Notes: generated by a model from the sequence alone, not told the origin. Counted from the stretch's first letter, positions 17,124-26,373 are shown. The stretch is DNA of 64,000 bases from Clostridia bacterium (GCA_018434325.1 JAHDPO010000010.1:41424-105423); one strand, 5' to 3'. A program made the numbers and translations.

Positions 17124-19430
17124 ATGTACCAAGTAGTGAAACGAGATGGTTATGTCACCGGATTTGACCTGTCAAAGATAAGCAAAGCAATTACAAAGGC
17201 TTTCGAGGCCCAAAACAAACAGTATCATCCGCAAACCATTGACTTTTTGGCACTGAAGGTAACTGCCGATTTTGAACCTAAAATTGCCGACGGCAAAATT
17301 TCCGTGGAAGATATCCAGGACAGCGTAGAGGCCGTGCTCATCAAAAGCGGCTATGCGGATGTGGCGAAGGCCTTTATTTTGTATCGAAAGCATCATGAGA
17401 AAATGCGCAATATGAAGTCCACTATTTTGGACTTCAAGGATACGGTAAACAGCTACCTGAATATCACCGATTGGCGGGTCAAGGAAAATTCCACGGTCAC
17501 CTATTCGGTAGGCGGATTGATTTTGAGCAATTCCGGCGCCATTACCGCCAATTACTGGCTGAGCGAAATCTACGACGCCGAAATTGCCCAGGCCCACCGT
17601 GACGCCGATCTGCACCTCCATGATTTGTCTATGCTTACCGGATACTGCGCCGGCTGGAGTTTAAAGCAGCTCATTCAGGAAGGGCTGGGCGGCATCACCG
17701 GTAAAATCACTTCAGCCCCTGCCAGCCATTTAGCCACGCTATGCAACCAGATGGTGAATTTTCTTGGCATTATGCAGAATGAATGGGCGGGAGCCCAGGC
17801 ATTTTCCTCCTTTGACACCTATCTTGCGCCCTTTGTCAAAGTGGACAACCTATCTTATGACGCCGTCAAAAAATGCGTCGAAAGCTTTATTTATGGCGTC
17901 AACACCCCTTCCCGCTGGGGGACGCAAGCACCCTTTTCCAATATCACTTTGGATTGGGTAGTTCCCCATGATCTTGCGGAGCTGCCGGCCATTGTAGGCG
18001 GCAAGGAAATGGACTTTAGGTACAAAGACTGCAAAAAAGAGATGGATATGGTCAACAAAGCCTTCATCGAAATCATGATCGAGGGCGACGCCAACGGCCG
18101 GGGTTTCCAGTATCCCATCCCTACCTATTCCATCACAAAAGATTTTGACTGGAGCGATACGGAAAACAACCGGCTTTTATTTGAGATGACCGCCAAATAT
18201 GGTACGCCATATTTTTCAAACTATATCAACAGTGAAATGGAGCCCAGCGATGTACGCAGTATGTGCTGCCGCTTGCGTTTGGATCTGCGGGAACTGCGCA
18301 AAAAATCCGGCGGTTTTTTTGGCAGCGGCGAGAGTACTGGTTCTATTGGGGTAGTTACGATTAACCTGCCGCGCATTGCTTATCTGGCCCAAAATGAGGC
18401 GGATTTTTACGGCCGCCTGGATAAGATGATGGACATTGCCGCCAGAAGCCTCAAAATCAAAAGGAACGTAGTAACCAAACTGCTGGAAGAAGGTCTGTAC
18501 CCCTACACAAAACGTTATCTGGGCGCCTTCAGCAATCATTTTTCCACCATTGGACTGATTGGCATGAACGAGGCTGTATTAAACGCTAAATGGCTGCGAA
18601 AAGACATCTCGCATCCGGCGGCCCATGCTTTTGCCAGAGAGGTGCTGAACCATATGAGGAGGCGTCTCTCCGATTATCAGGAGGAATACGGCGACCTGTA
18701 CAATCTGGAAGCCACACCGGCAGAGAGCACAACTTACCGCCTGGCCAAGCATGACGTAAAGCGCTATCCGAATATTATCACGGCTGCCAAAGCGGGGGAA
18801 ACGCCCTATTACACCAATTCTTCCCACCTGCCGGTAGGCTTTACGGATGATATTTTTGAGGCGCTGGCTATTCAGGATGATCTGCAGACCTTATATACCT
18901 CCGGCACGGTATTCCATGCCTTTTTGGGTGAAAAGCTTCCCGGATGGAAAGGGGCTGCAGCCTTGGTGCGGAAAATCGCCGAGAATTACACGCTGCCTTA
19001 TTATACTCTCTCGCCTACTTACTCCGTCTGCAAAAACCATGGCTATATCAAGGGGGAAGAATACGTTTGCGACCAATGCGGAGAGGCTACTGAGGTGTAC
19101 AGCCGTATTACCGGCTATTACCGTCCGGTGAAGAATTGGAATGAGGGGAAGGCACAGGAATTCAAGGACCGCAGGCTGTACAAGGTAGAAAAAGAAGCCG
19201 GCAAGCCGATGCTGTTCACCACCAAAACCTGTCCCAACTGTAAAATCGCCAAAGCCTTCCTGAATGAAGCCAATATCACCTTTGAGACTTTGGACGTAGA
19301 GGAAAACGTGGGCTTGGTTGAGCGCTATGGCATAAAAAACGCCCCTGCACTGGTTGTCCGGGAAGGGGCGGCGGGGTATACGCTATATCTGAACGCCTCC
19401 GACATCCGGCGTTTTGCGCAGTCATGCTAA
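17124..19430 (+). CDS. nrdD: Class III ribonucleotide reductase fused to a redoxin domain
   Basis: 768 residues. It reduces ribonucleoside triphosphates to deoxy forms under anaerobic conditions. Residues 1-95 are an ATP-cone (VVKRDGYVTGFDLSKISKAI), the allosteric dATP/ATP sensor. The catalytic barrel includes the cysteine motif MCCRLRLDLREL (about 379). A zinc site (CKNHGY, then CDQCG) comes next, and the glycyl-radical loop SRITGYYRPVKNWNEGK is near residue 665. Unusually, about 75 residues follow the radical loop: KPMLFTTKTCPNCKIAKAFL, then KNAPALVVREG, a thioredoxin/glutaredoxin fold with a CPNC active site and cis-Pro. This suggests self-contained disulfide reduction. Start at ATG behind TTAGGGAGATGG. 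A DsrE-like gene follows. Confidence 0.92.
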   Translation: MYQVVKRDGYVTGFDLSKISKAITKAFEAQNKQYHPQTIDFLALKVTADFEPKIADGKISVEDIQDSVEAVLIKSGYADVAKAFILYRKHHEKMRNMKSTILDFKDTVNSYLNITDWRVKENSTVTYSVGGLILSNSGAITANYWLSEIYDAEIAQAHRDADLHLHDLSMLTGYCAGWSLKQLIQEGLGGITGKITSAPASHLATLCNQMVNFLGIMQNEWAGAQAFSSFDTYLAPFVKVDNLSYDAVKKCVESFIYGVNTPSRWGTQAPFSNITLDWVVPHDLAELPAIVGGKEMDFRYKDCKKEMDMVNKAFIEIMIEGDANGRGFQYPIPTYSITKDFDWSDTENNRLLFEMTAKYGTPYFSNYINSEMEPSDVRSMCCRLRLDLRELRKKSGGFFGSGESTGSIGVVTINLPRIAYLAQNEADFYGRLDKMMDIAARSLKIKRNVVTKLLEEGLYPYTKRYLGAFSNHFSTIGLIGMNEAVLNAKWLRKDISHPAAHAFAREVLNHMRRRLSDYQEEYGDLYNLEATPAESTTYRLAKHDVKRYPNIITAAKAGETPYYTNSSHLPVGFTDDIFEALAIQDDLQTLYTSGTVFHAFLGEKLPGWKGAAALVRKIAENYTLPYYTLSPTYSVCKNHGYIKGEEYVCDQCGEATEVYSRITGYYRPVKNWNEGKAQEFKDRRLYKVEKEAGKPMLFTTKTCPNCKIAKAFLNEANITFETLDVEENVGLVERYGIKNAPALVVREGAAGYTLYLNASDIRRFAQSC

Positions 19431-19460
19431 GCCCTAGCAGACATGCTAAGCCCTAGCAGA
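19423..19460 (+). repeat. 19-bp tandem repeat across the nrdD stop codon
   Basis: CATGCTAAGCCCTAGCAGA occurs twice in succession and a third partial copy CATGCTAA follows. The first copy contains the nrdD stop. Each unit holds GCTAAGCCCTAGC, a small inverted repeat. Confidence 0.8.
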
Positions 19461-19493
19461 CATGCTAAAATGATAAGAGGAGGAGCGATACCG

Positions 19494-19832
19494 ATGAAAA
19501 AATATTTGTTTTATGCCAAGTCGGGCCAAAAAATGTGCTTTGTTCATGTTCTGCTCAATGCCCTGGATCTTAAAAGTGCCGAAAATGAAGTGAAGATTAT
19601 TTTTGAGGGAGAATCAGTCAAGCTGCCGCCGATTCTGGCTGAGGAGTCAAATCCTCTTTATAAAAAGGCTTTGGATTCCGGTCTGATTGCCGGCGTTTGC
19701 CTGGCCTGTGCGCAAACCTTAGGCGTGAAGGATGATATTGAGAAGATAAATTTGCCCTTCCTCAAAGACATGAGCGGTCACGCAGGTATGCGGCCTTATA
19801 TCGAAGATGGGTATGAGGTTTTCATCTTTTAA
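19494..19832 (+). CDS. DsrE/DsrF-like small protein
   Basis: A 112-residue cytosolic protein with the Rossmann-like DsrE look. The N-terminal strand KKYLFYAKSGQ is followed by a helix (MCFVHVLLNALDLKSAENEVKI), the strand IIFEGESVKL and a loop with cysteines VCLACAQTLGV, where family members carry the persulfide-bearing Cys. DsrE-type proteins relay sulfur or act as redox subunits; the specific role is unknown. The start was placed at 19494 because AAGAGGAGGAG precedes it; the open frame begins earlier inside the repeat. Position after nrdD suggests cotranscription, so a link to redox supply for the reductase is possible but speculative. Confidence 0.6.
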   Translation: MKKYLFYAKSGQKMCFVHVLLNALDLKSAENEVKIIFEGESVKLPPILAEESNPLYKKALDSGLIAGVCLACAQTLGVKDDIEKINLPFLKDMSGHAGMRPYIEDGYEVFIF

Positions 19833-19860
19833 ATTTGATGTTTTTCACCGCGTTATAGAC

Positions 19861-19906
19861 AACAAGCCTCTGGTACCAGTTTTCAACTGAATACCAGGGG
19901 CTTGTT
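19861..19906. terminator. Stem-loop after the DsrE-like gene
   Basis: AACAAGCCTCTGGTA pairs with TACCAGGGGCTTGTT (one T-G pair), and the loop has a smaller CAGTT/AACTG stem. No T-run follows. Confidence 0.5.
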
Positions 19907-19977
19907 GAGTAAAATGCTCCCTAATCCAAGCTGTGTTGCAGCGGACATTGAATTTAGACTAAATCCAACAAGAGGTG

Positions 19978-20008
19978 TAAAACTTGAAATTTTGCACATT
20001 CTCCAGAG
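19978..20008. repeat. Fragment of the dispersed inverted-repeat element
   Basis: TAAAACTTGAAATTTTGCAC followed by ATTCTCCAGAG matches the right end of copy C (TAAACTTGCAATTTTGCTCA, then TTTTCCAGTG) with few differences; no left arm is visible. Confidence 0.5.
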
Positions 20009-20226
20009 GTTGTATTCACTAACCGGATATCGCTTATCAAAGGCAGCCTATCGGATGCTTCCGTATTTATAGCATACGATTAAATGGCGTCTGCCCAAGC
20101 CTTATTTATCAAGGGCTTCGCTCCTATTGCTGTAAACTCGAGCCTGATTTGAGCACTCGGACTCGATTTTGCGCATTTGAGTAGGGTAGGCCGCTAAAAA
20201 ATCCCCTCAAGCATCAGCTTATTTGA

Positions 20227-20360
20227 GCAAAATTGCAGGTTTAAAGTGTCCAAAGACTGCATATCGGCCGGATTTGGCTGTATTTGGCTATATCTAGTGT
20301 AACGGCCAGGATATGTACGCTATTCTTAAGAGACAGCACACTTTAAACTTGCAATTTTGC
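20227..20360. repeat. Dispersed inverted-repeat element, copy C
   Basis: 134 bp from GCAAAATTGCAGGTTTAAAG to CACTTTAAACTTGCAATTTT-GC. The interior core GGCTATATCTAGTGTA agrees with copies B and D. Confidence 0.8.
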
Positions 20361-20417
20361 TCATTTTCCAGTGCCCTCCACTCAGACTCGATTTCGAGTG
20401 CAATATCCCATAAAATC

Positions 20418-20470
20418 AGGGCGTCCCCTCTGCACCTTTTCAGGTTCATTTGGGACGCCCTTTTGTTTTT
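20418..20470. terminator. Rho-independent terminator
   Basis: AGGGCGTCCC and GGGACGCCCT form a perfect 10-bp stem over a 24-base loop, followed by TTTTGTTTTTT on the plus strand. Confidence 0.7.
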
Positions 20471-20548
20471 TGCTTTGCGAATGCGGTTAACGGTCGATAA
20501 ATTCCCTGCCTATAATCGCAGCATTTAATTCCAGCTTTAATCCCCGCC

Positions 20549-20899
20549 TTAATCCCGGCCCTTCAAATCGCCGGCATCCTTGCTTAAATCAAAGGGATAT
20601 TCCTCATCGTAATCGTAGTCCACAGGGTCTTCTTCTTCAAAGCCGTTATCCTGCAACACATACTCCGTAACATGGTGCTCATGGTGCAGATAATGGTCGT
20701 GATGGGAAGGTGTGATTTTTGCCCGGGAAATCTCATCGCCGGCCGCTTTCTTTGCGACCGGGGGCCTGGCGCCAGACTTTGCTGAAGGCTCGTGAGCTAA
20801 ATGGAGATCCCAGTCCTCATCCTCATCTTCTTCGTCATCATATTCGTCTGCCCGCCACTCCTGGTCATAATGCTCATCTTGATTTTTGGGATGTTTCAT
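20549..20899 (-). CDS. Acidic His-rich hypothetical protein
   Basis: 116 residues, not recognised. Runs of Asp/Glu (YDDEEDEDEDWD near residue 20, YDYDEEYPFDL near 97) flank a His cluster (HHDHYLHHEHHV, about residues 65-76). No signal peptide or membrane segment is apparent. The composition suggests metal binding or a disordered protein. AGGAGGTGGAG stands at ideal distance before the ATG, which argues for a real gene although composition is biased. It lies downstream of the sigma-54 regulator on the same strand, 53 bases from its stop. Confidence 0.6.
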   Translation of the reverse strand: MKHPKNQDEHYDQEWRADEYDDEEDEDEDWDLHLAHEPSAKSGARPPVAKKAAGDEISRAKITPSHHDHYLHHEHHVTEYVLQDNGFEEEDPVDYDYDEEYPFDLSKDAGDLKGRD

Positions 20900-20951
20900 A
20901 GGTGCTCCACCTCCTATCTTGTTCTTATTTTAACATGGAGTCCGGCTATTT

Positions 20952-23018
20952 TCAATTGACCATTAATTTTGCTTTGCCCGTAGGGGTCACCAGGCTACCA
21001 AAGCCTTTTTGGGATTGGATGAGATTAAGTTCTTTCAAACGGTTAAGACGGTATTTCAGTTGCCATTTTGTTAATATGACGCCTTGATCCCGGCAGAAAT
21101 CAAGGAGCTCCTGATGTCCGGGAGGCCGGCCATCTAATTGTAGGGACTCCAAAGCCCGCAATACGGCGGCAGTTTCGATTTTCAGGTTGATGCCGTCAGC
21201 AGGCTTCCGGTTAGTATCATTAGGGGGATGGCTGTTATTTAATAAAGGGACTTTTTCGCTTTCATCCCGGCTATTTTCCAGCCAGGCCAGAATTTCTTCA
21301 TTAACACTGAAAGCGCTGCCAAAGGCCACGCCGTTGACCAGGTATTCTACTAAGCTTCGCAGCTCCCGGACATTGCCGGGCCAGGCATAATGCTCCAGGC
21401 CGGCGCTGGCGGCGGAGCTGATTTCCGGCGCCGAAAGCTGATAACGGTTTAAATTAATATTTAGATAATAATAAAATAAAAGTATGATATCCTCCCGCCT
21501 TTGGCGCAATGGCGGCAGGGTAATTGGCAATACGTTGATGCGGTAGTATAGATCCTGGCGGAACTTGCCGGCTCGGATGAGGGCCGGCAGGTCCTGATGG
21601 GTGGCGGTAATGATCCTTACGTCCACCGGTATAGGCCGCTCGCCGGAAATCCGGTAAACCTCTTTTTCCTGCAATACCCGCAAAAGCCGTTGCTGTACCA
21701 CCAAAGAGGCGTCGCCGATTTCATCAAGAAACAGCGTGCCGCCGCCGGCCAGCTCAAACAAGCCTTGCTTGCCCCGCTTTCTGGCGCCGGTAAAAGCTCC
21801 TTCTTCATAGCCAAAAAGTTCGCTTTCCAAAAGTGATTCCGTCAAAGCTCCGCAGTTTACCGGCAAAAATGGGCCGGCGGCTCTGGGGGAACAATTATGG
21901 ATGCCCCGGGCCAGCAGTTCCTTGCCGGTACCGCTTTCACCCCGGATCAGTACGGCAGTCTCGCTGCAAGCCATCCTTTCCGCCCGGGCGATGACCTGAC
22001 TCATGGCCTCACTGCAATAGACCAGGTTGGTAAAATGGCTGCCGCTTTTGCGGCCGGCCTCAGTCCTGGTCGCCGGATGCTCCTGGACTGCTGTTGGCGC
22101 AGGCTCCTTTGGCAAAGCCTTTATCGTCATCATCCAGAGGCCTTGATCGATATCCTGTAAAAGGCGAAGGGAAATCTGGCAGGCGGAGCCTTCGATGGAC
22201 CGGTAATAATCGAAAGCCGGCGTTTGATCCCAGTTTGCAGGCAAGAGAGCGCGCAGGATATCCCGGTGAATATCATCGCCCAGATAGGACCTGGCCACTT
22301 GATTGTATTCCATGATATTAAGACTGCCGTCAAAATAGATCATACCATCGGCGAATTCATCCAGAAGCAGTTGAAGATGCCGCTTCATTCTGGCGTTTTT
22401 ACGTATTTCCTGATCCAGGTGCCGCATATTGTCAATGATTTTCTTGATGTAACGATTCATGATCAGCTCGTCGATCTGGTTATTGCCCGTAAAAAAGCTG
22501 AGGATCTGGCTGACGGTGGAAAGGCTCAGATCCCGCATGCCCAGATCAAGGATATGGGGGATTCCGGGAGGGACAAGCTGAGGATCACCTAATGTAATAG
22601 CGTATTGGTATTCCCGTTCCAGAGGTTTATTGCTGTCATAGCCGTGCATGTAGAAATGGGTAAAGCCCATCTCGCGCAGATCTTTGGCCAAATCCATAGC
22701 GCCGTCATATAAGTTGTAAGTCACCAGAACCTGGCTGCCGACGGGGACTTCAAACAGACAGCTCAGCTTGTCCATACGGACGGTCCTTTTGGCGACGATA
22801 TATGGCGTATCGGGATGGAGGCAGCTGATGACCCTTTCTTTAAAAAAGGGAGTGGTGATCACCACCAGATCGTCGGTATAATTAGCGCCGGGCTCCATCT
22901 GGTCGTACACATAAGAACGGATATTAAGACGATCTCCCAGCAGATCAAAAAGCTGGTTATGGAGGTCGTCTCTTCTTTGCTTATGGAAAGAAAATAAGGT
23001 AAGAGAACCAAGGATCAC
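20952..23018 (-). CDS. Sigma-54-dependent activator with PrpR-like sensor
   Basis: 688 residues. The N-terminal region (1-200) is PrpR_N-like, expected to sense a small ligand. A PAS-like segment (about 230-340, YFDGSLNIMEYNQVARSYLG) follows. The AAA+ sigma-54 interaction domain (about 355-590) has Walker A GESGTGKE, the sigma-contact loop GAFTGA and Walker B GTLFLDEIG. The C-terminus is a winged-helix-like segment (LTKWQLKYRLNRLKELNLI) rather than a clear Fis helix. The frame is open to 23216, but the GTG at 23018 has AAGGAGG eight bases away, so I start there. It is divergent from the peptide ABC operon, whose promoter has the GG-N10-GC form, so it almost certainly activates that operon. 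Confidence 0.85.
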   Translation of the reverse strand: MILGSLTLFSFHKQRRDDLHNQLFDLLGDRLNIRSYVYDQMEPGANYTDDLVVITTPFFKERVISCLHPDTPYIVAKRTVRMDKLSCLFEVPVGSQVLVTYNLYDGAMDLAKDLREMGFTHFYMHGYDSNKPLEREYQYAITLGDPQLVPPGIPHILDLGMRDLSLSTVSQILSFFTGNNQIDELIMNRYIKKIIDNMRHLDQEIRKNARMKRHLQLLLDEFADGMIYFDGSLNIMEYNQVARSYLGDDIHRDILRALLPANWDQTPAFDYYRSIEGSACQISLRLLQDIDQGLWMMTIKALPKEPAPTAVQEHPATRTEAGRKSGSHFTNLVYCSEAMSQVIARAERMACSETAVLIRGESGTGKELLARGIHNCSPRAAGPFLPVNCGALTESLLESELFGYEEGAFTGARKRGKQGLFELAGGGTLFLDEIGDASLVVQQRLLRVLQEKEVYRISGERPIPVDVRIITATHQDLPALIRAGKFRQDLYYRINVLPITLPPLRQRREDIILLFYYYLNINLNRYQLSAPEISSAASAGLEHYAWPGNVRELRSLVEYLVNGVAFGSAFSVNEEILAWLENSRDESEKVPLLNNSHPPNDTNRKPADGINLKIETAAVLRALESLQLDGRPPGHQELLDFCRDQGVILTKWQLKYRLNRLKELNLIQSQKGFGSLVTPTGKAKLMVN

Positions 23019-23065
23019 AGCTATCGCCTCCTTCAAAACCATTTTACCATAAAGTCTTAGAAAAG

Positions 23066-23118
23066 AGCTAAAAAAATAGCTTAAAAAGAGGAGGAAAAGA
23101 GCTTGATAAGATGAAGCT
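23066..23118. promoter_or_regulatory. Candidate enhancer sites for the sigma-54 activator
   Basis: Two small inverted repeats lie 50-100 bases upstream of the sigma-54 promoter: AGCTA-N6-TAGCT (23066-23081) and AGCTT-N9-AAGCT (23100-23118). Distance and symmetry fit upstream activator sites, but the motif is unproven. Confidence 0.35.
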
Positions 23119-23165
23119 GCCAAGGTGGGATGAGGGTTTTTGCCGTGGGGTCGCTGCCGGAAGAG

Positions 23166-23181
23166 TGGCATAAAAAATGCT
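23166..23181 (+). promoter_or_regulatory. Sigma-54 (-24/-12) promoter of the peptide operon
   Basis: TGGCATAAAAAATGCT has GG and GC separated by exactly 10 bases, as required for sigma-54, and agrees well with TGGCAC-N5-TTGC. It lies 67 bases before the binding-protein start and is divergent from a sigma-54 activator gene. Confidence 0.75.
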
Positions 23182-23247
23182 ATAAAAGTTAAGCAATAGG
23201 CCTTGCCCATATCCAAATCCGATCATGAATTAAAAGGAGGAAAATCA

Positions 23248-24837
23248 ATGAAGAAAATGTCTGCATTATTGGTGTTTCTGCTACTTTTGGGCCTCTTGGC
23301 AGGTTGTGGCGGCAACGCCGGAACATCGGGACAAGAACCGGCAGGTGTGACGCCAACAGGCCAGACTTCCGGGGCGTCTGAGACTGGGGGCAGCGGCAGG
23401 ACGGATCTCAATTTATCAACTACTACGGTATTGACTTCTGTGGACCCTCATTTTTCGGAAAAAATTGCGGATATGTATGCTTTTCGCCAGACTTATGAGG
23501 GCTTGTACTTTCAGGATGAGCTGACGGGCAAGTTTGAACCCCGGATCGCCGAAAGCTATACCGTCAGCGAGGATGGGCTTACCTACAGTTTTACGCTGCG
23601 CCAGGGCGTCAAATTCCATAACGGCGATGAACTGAAAGCATCGGATATCATTTTCTCCTTCAAACGGGCGGCGGACAATCCCTCCGTTTCAGCCCGGGTA
23701 GCTCAGGTGGCAGAAGTGAAGGAGATCGACCCTAAAACCGTAGATATAGTGCTGAAATCACCTCAGGCTGCTTTTATGACGGATCTCTGCGGCGTTTATA
23801 TCCTTAGTGAAAAGGTAGTAACAGAGCAGGGGAAGGAATTCGGCACGAAAGCGGCTCTCTGCGGCACGGGACCTTACTATTGGGATAAAGTCGACCATGC
23901 GGTAGGCTGGACCCTCCAGGCTTTCCCCGATTACTACCGGGGTGAGGCAGCGATTAAAACCATTAATTTCAAACCCATTTCCGATGTATCTGCCGGCCTG
24001 GTGGCTTTTGAATCCGGGGATCTGGATTGGTATATTGCACCGGTAGCCAACTGGGATGATCTGGTAAACAGCGGCAAATACAATACAGAGGTAGTGGCGG
24101 CCAACCATATTTCTGTCATTGTGGTGAATCCCGATGCCAATGAAGCGCTGAAAAACCCCCTGGTTCGCAAAGCTATCGGCCATGCCATGGATAAGGAAGC
24201 CATGAATCTTGTGGGTTTCAACGGCCTGGCTTTCACCACCGACTATATGGTGGATCCGGAAAAGAATACCGGAGCTGATTTTGATCTGGGTGTGATCTAT
24301 GATTTTGATCTGGAAAAAGCCAAGACCCTGCTGGTGGAAGCCGGTTATCCCAATGGCGTGGATGTGGGCGCCATCATGTCCTGGACCGGCGGCTATTATG
24401 AAAAGATGGCTCAGGTCCTTTATGATACGCTGAACTCCATTGGCATCAAATGTGAATTGAAAATGATTGAGCAAGCCTCCGTTTCGCCCAATCTTCGCTC
24501 TCAGCAGTACGATATCGCCACTTATGGCTGGTCTTATTACGGTGATTACAGCTATATGTATACCAGATGGCACAGCTCCCAGGAAGGAGCCGTATATGTA
24601 AAGTTTACCGATAAGCAGTTCGACGGCAAAAGGCTGGATGAGCTGCTGGAGCTGGGCGGCAGGGAAAAGGATGCTGCCAAACGTATCCAGCTATATAAAG
24701 AGTATAACGATATGTTTATGGACGCCGCCGTTTGTTTCCCTTGTCTGAATAAAGTGCAGACTTATGTTTGGGAAAAAAATCTGAATGCCGTTAACGCTCC
24801 AAACTTTCCTTTAATCTACGATTGGAGCTGGAAATAG
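23248..24837 (+). CDS. Peptide ABC transporter substrate-binding lipoprotein
   Basis: A 529-residue solute-binding protein of the OppA/DppA class (SBP family 5). Signal peptide and lipobox LAGC at residues 17-20, then a Gly/Thr/Ser-rich tether. The family core is clear: YTVSEDGLTYSFTLRQGVKFHNGDELKASDI, then GTGPYYW and a C-terminal Trp-rich end. It captures oligopeptides outside the membrane for DppBCDF. AAAAGGAGG precedes the ATG; the open frame extends upstream to 23203 without an RBS. It is the first gene of the sigma-54-type operon. The next gene begins directly after its stop. Confidence 0.9.
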   Translation: MKKMSALLVFLLLLGLLAGCGGNAGTSGQEPAGVTPTGQTSGASETGGSGRTDLNLSTTTVLTSVDPHFSEKIADMYAFRQTYEGLYFQDELTGKFEPRIAESYTVSEDGLTYSFTLRQGVKFHNGDELKASDIIFSFKRAADNPSVSARVAQVAEVKEIDPKTVDIVLKSPQAAFMTDLCGVYILSEKVVTEQGKEFGTKAALCGTGPYYWDKVDHAVGWTLQAFPDYYRGEAAIKTINFKPISDVSAGLVAFESGDLDWYIAPVANWDDLVNSGKYNTEVVAANHISVIVVNPDANEALKNPLVRKAIGHAMDKEAMNLVGFNGLAFTTDYMVDPEKNTGADFDLGVIYDFDLEKAKTLLVEAGYPNGVDVGAIMSWTGGYYEKMAQVLYDTLNSIGIKCELKMIEQASVSPNLRSQQYDIATYGWSYYGDYSYMYTRWHSSQEGAVYVKFTDKQFDGKRLDELLELGGREKDAAKRIQLYKEYNDMFMDAAVCFPCLNKVQTYVWEKNLNAVNAPNFPLIYDWSWK

Positions 24838-26361
24838 ATGAAGGTTCTCATCGGGATGCTGGGCCAGGAGACCAATGCCTTTGCGGCAGAGCATTGTGAT
24901 TTCCAACATTTTGCCCCCAATGGCCTGGTGGAAGCCAAGGATTTTATTGAAGTAAACAAAGGGGGCAATGATTATCCCGGCGGCATGATCCGGGCGGCGG
25001 CAGAAGAAGGGGTGGACCTGATCCCCATGGTGGGCAATCTGACGGCAGGAGCCATTCTCACTGCGGAATGCCTGGAGCAAATTACCGATATTCTGTTGAG
25101 TTTTGTAGAAAAGCATGGAAAAGAGATCGACGGTATTTGCCTGGCTCTTCATGGCGCCGGCAGAGCAGAGACTACCCAGGATCTGGAGGCATATACTTTG
25201 ACAAAAATCCGGGAAGTCACGGGATCGGATCTGCCCATCACCGTAACCTTAGATCTCCATGCCAATATAACCCCGGATATGATTCGTTTATCGCAAGGGC
25301 TTTTCGGCATTAAGGAATATCCTCATGTGGATAAGGCGGCAGCCGGTTTTTTAGCCATGAAAACGTTGATCCGCATCATCCGCAGCCGTCAGGGGGGGCC
25401 AGCCTATGACATGGAAACGGCCTTCACTCAACTGCCCCTTTTGATTCCGCCTCTCATCGGCAGTACTTTTGAATGGCCTATGGAGGAGGTAAGGGACTAT
25501 GTTCTTGCCTGCAAAGAGAAGTACGGTCTTTTGGATGCCTCCTTCTTTCATGGCTTCCCTTATACCGACGTGAAGGATGCGGTAGCCTCGGTGCTGGCCA
25601 TAGGTCCCCGGGGCAAAGATCAGGCGGAAAAAGCGGTCCGGGATATTGCCGGATACGTCTGGGCCCGGCGGCGGGATTTCCTTTCCCGGGCTTTAAGCCC
25701 CCGGGAGGCCATCGACCGGGCTCTGGCGGTAAAGACTGACGGCTATGTGGTAATCAATGAATCTTCGGACAACCCGGGGGGAGGTACGCCGGGAGATGGC
25801 ACTTATCTTCTGCAGGCTATGCTGGAGAGAAATGCAGGGCCGGCCATATTTTGCAGTATCTACGATCCGGAAATGGTAAGCCTGGCGGTGGAGGCCGGTG
25901 TAGGCGGCAAAGTCAGCGGCTTTCTCGGCGGCAAAACCGACAAGTTTCATGGCCGGCCTATTCCGATTAAGGACGCTTTCGTTTGCTGCCTATCGGAGGG
26001 CGTTTATATCTGCAACTCGCCGGTTCAAGCGGGCATGGTGATTTCTATGGGCAAAACCGCCCGGCTGCGGCTGGGTCAGGTGGAAATGGTGGTTACGTCC
26101 ATCATGGCCCGGCAGACATACTGTGACGGACCTTTTATTGCCGCCGGCGCCGATTTAAATCATTACCGGCTGATTGCCATTAAATCCTCCAATCATTTTA
26201 AAGCCTTTTTCAAAAAAAGGGCGGCGGCCATCATTACCGCAGATCCGCCGGGCATCCAGACTTCGCAGTTTGACACGTTGCCTTTTGAGCATTTGCCTTG
26301 TAATGTATGGCCGTTGAGTTCTCAGGCTGCCTACAGCGGTGAAGTTCAAATCTTTTTCTAA
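24838..26361 (+). CDS. M81 (MlrC-like) metallopeptidase
   Basis: A 507-residue cytosolic protein of the microcystinase-C family. Diagnostic segments are GMLGQETNAFAAEHCDFQHF at the N-terminus, CLALHGAGRAETTQDLEAYT, the metal-site TLDLHANIT (about 140) and ESSDNPGGGTPGDGTYLL (about 305). MlrC hydrolyses linearised microcystin, a peptide with D- and beta-residues; relatives are thought to act on other unusual peptides. It is embedded between the binding protein and permease genes, so it probably processes the imported peptide. Its stop TAA overlaps the AAGGAGGG ribosome site of the permease gene. Confidence 0.85.
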   Translation: MKVLIGMLGQETNAFAAEHCDFQHFAPNGLVEAKDFIEVNKGGNDYPGGMIRAAAEEGVDLIPMVGNLTAGAILTAECLEQITDILLSFVEKHGKEIDGICLALHGAGRAETTQDLEAYTLTKIREVTGSDLPITVTLDLHANITPDMIRLSQGLFGIKEYPHVDKAAAGFLAMKTLIRIIRSRQGGPAYDMETAFTQLPLLIPPLIGSTFEWPMEEVRDYVLACKEKYGLLDASFFHGFPYTDVKDAVASVLAIGPRGKDQAEKAVRDIAGYVWARRRDFLSRALSPREAIDRALAVKTDGYVVINESSDNPGGGTPGDGTYLLQAMLERNAGPAIFCSIYDPEMVSLAVEAGVGGKVSGFLGGKTDKFHGRPIPIKDAFVCCLSEGVYICNSPVQAGMVISMGKTARLRLGQVEMVVTSIMARQTYCDGPFIAAGADLNHYRLIAIKSSNHFKAFFKKRAAAIITADPPGIQTSQFDTLPFEHLPCNVWPLSSQAAYSGEVQIFF

Positions 26362-26373
26362 GGAGGGATATCT

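Larger units (their letters stand above)
19833..20548. other. Long gene-free spacer after the nrd operon
   Basis: 716 bases with no credible gene. In order: a 15-bp stem-loop (19861-19906), a fragment of the dispersed repeat (19978-20008), full repeat copy C (20227-20360) and a strong terminator (20418-20470). Short open frames here fall in the repeat and have no ribosome-binding site. Confidence 0.65.

Noticed and set aside
20313..20528. 71-codon frame starting in repeat copy C
   Set aside because: It begins within the dispersed repeat, crosses the terminator and has no RBS.
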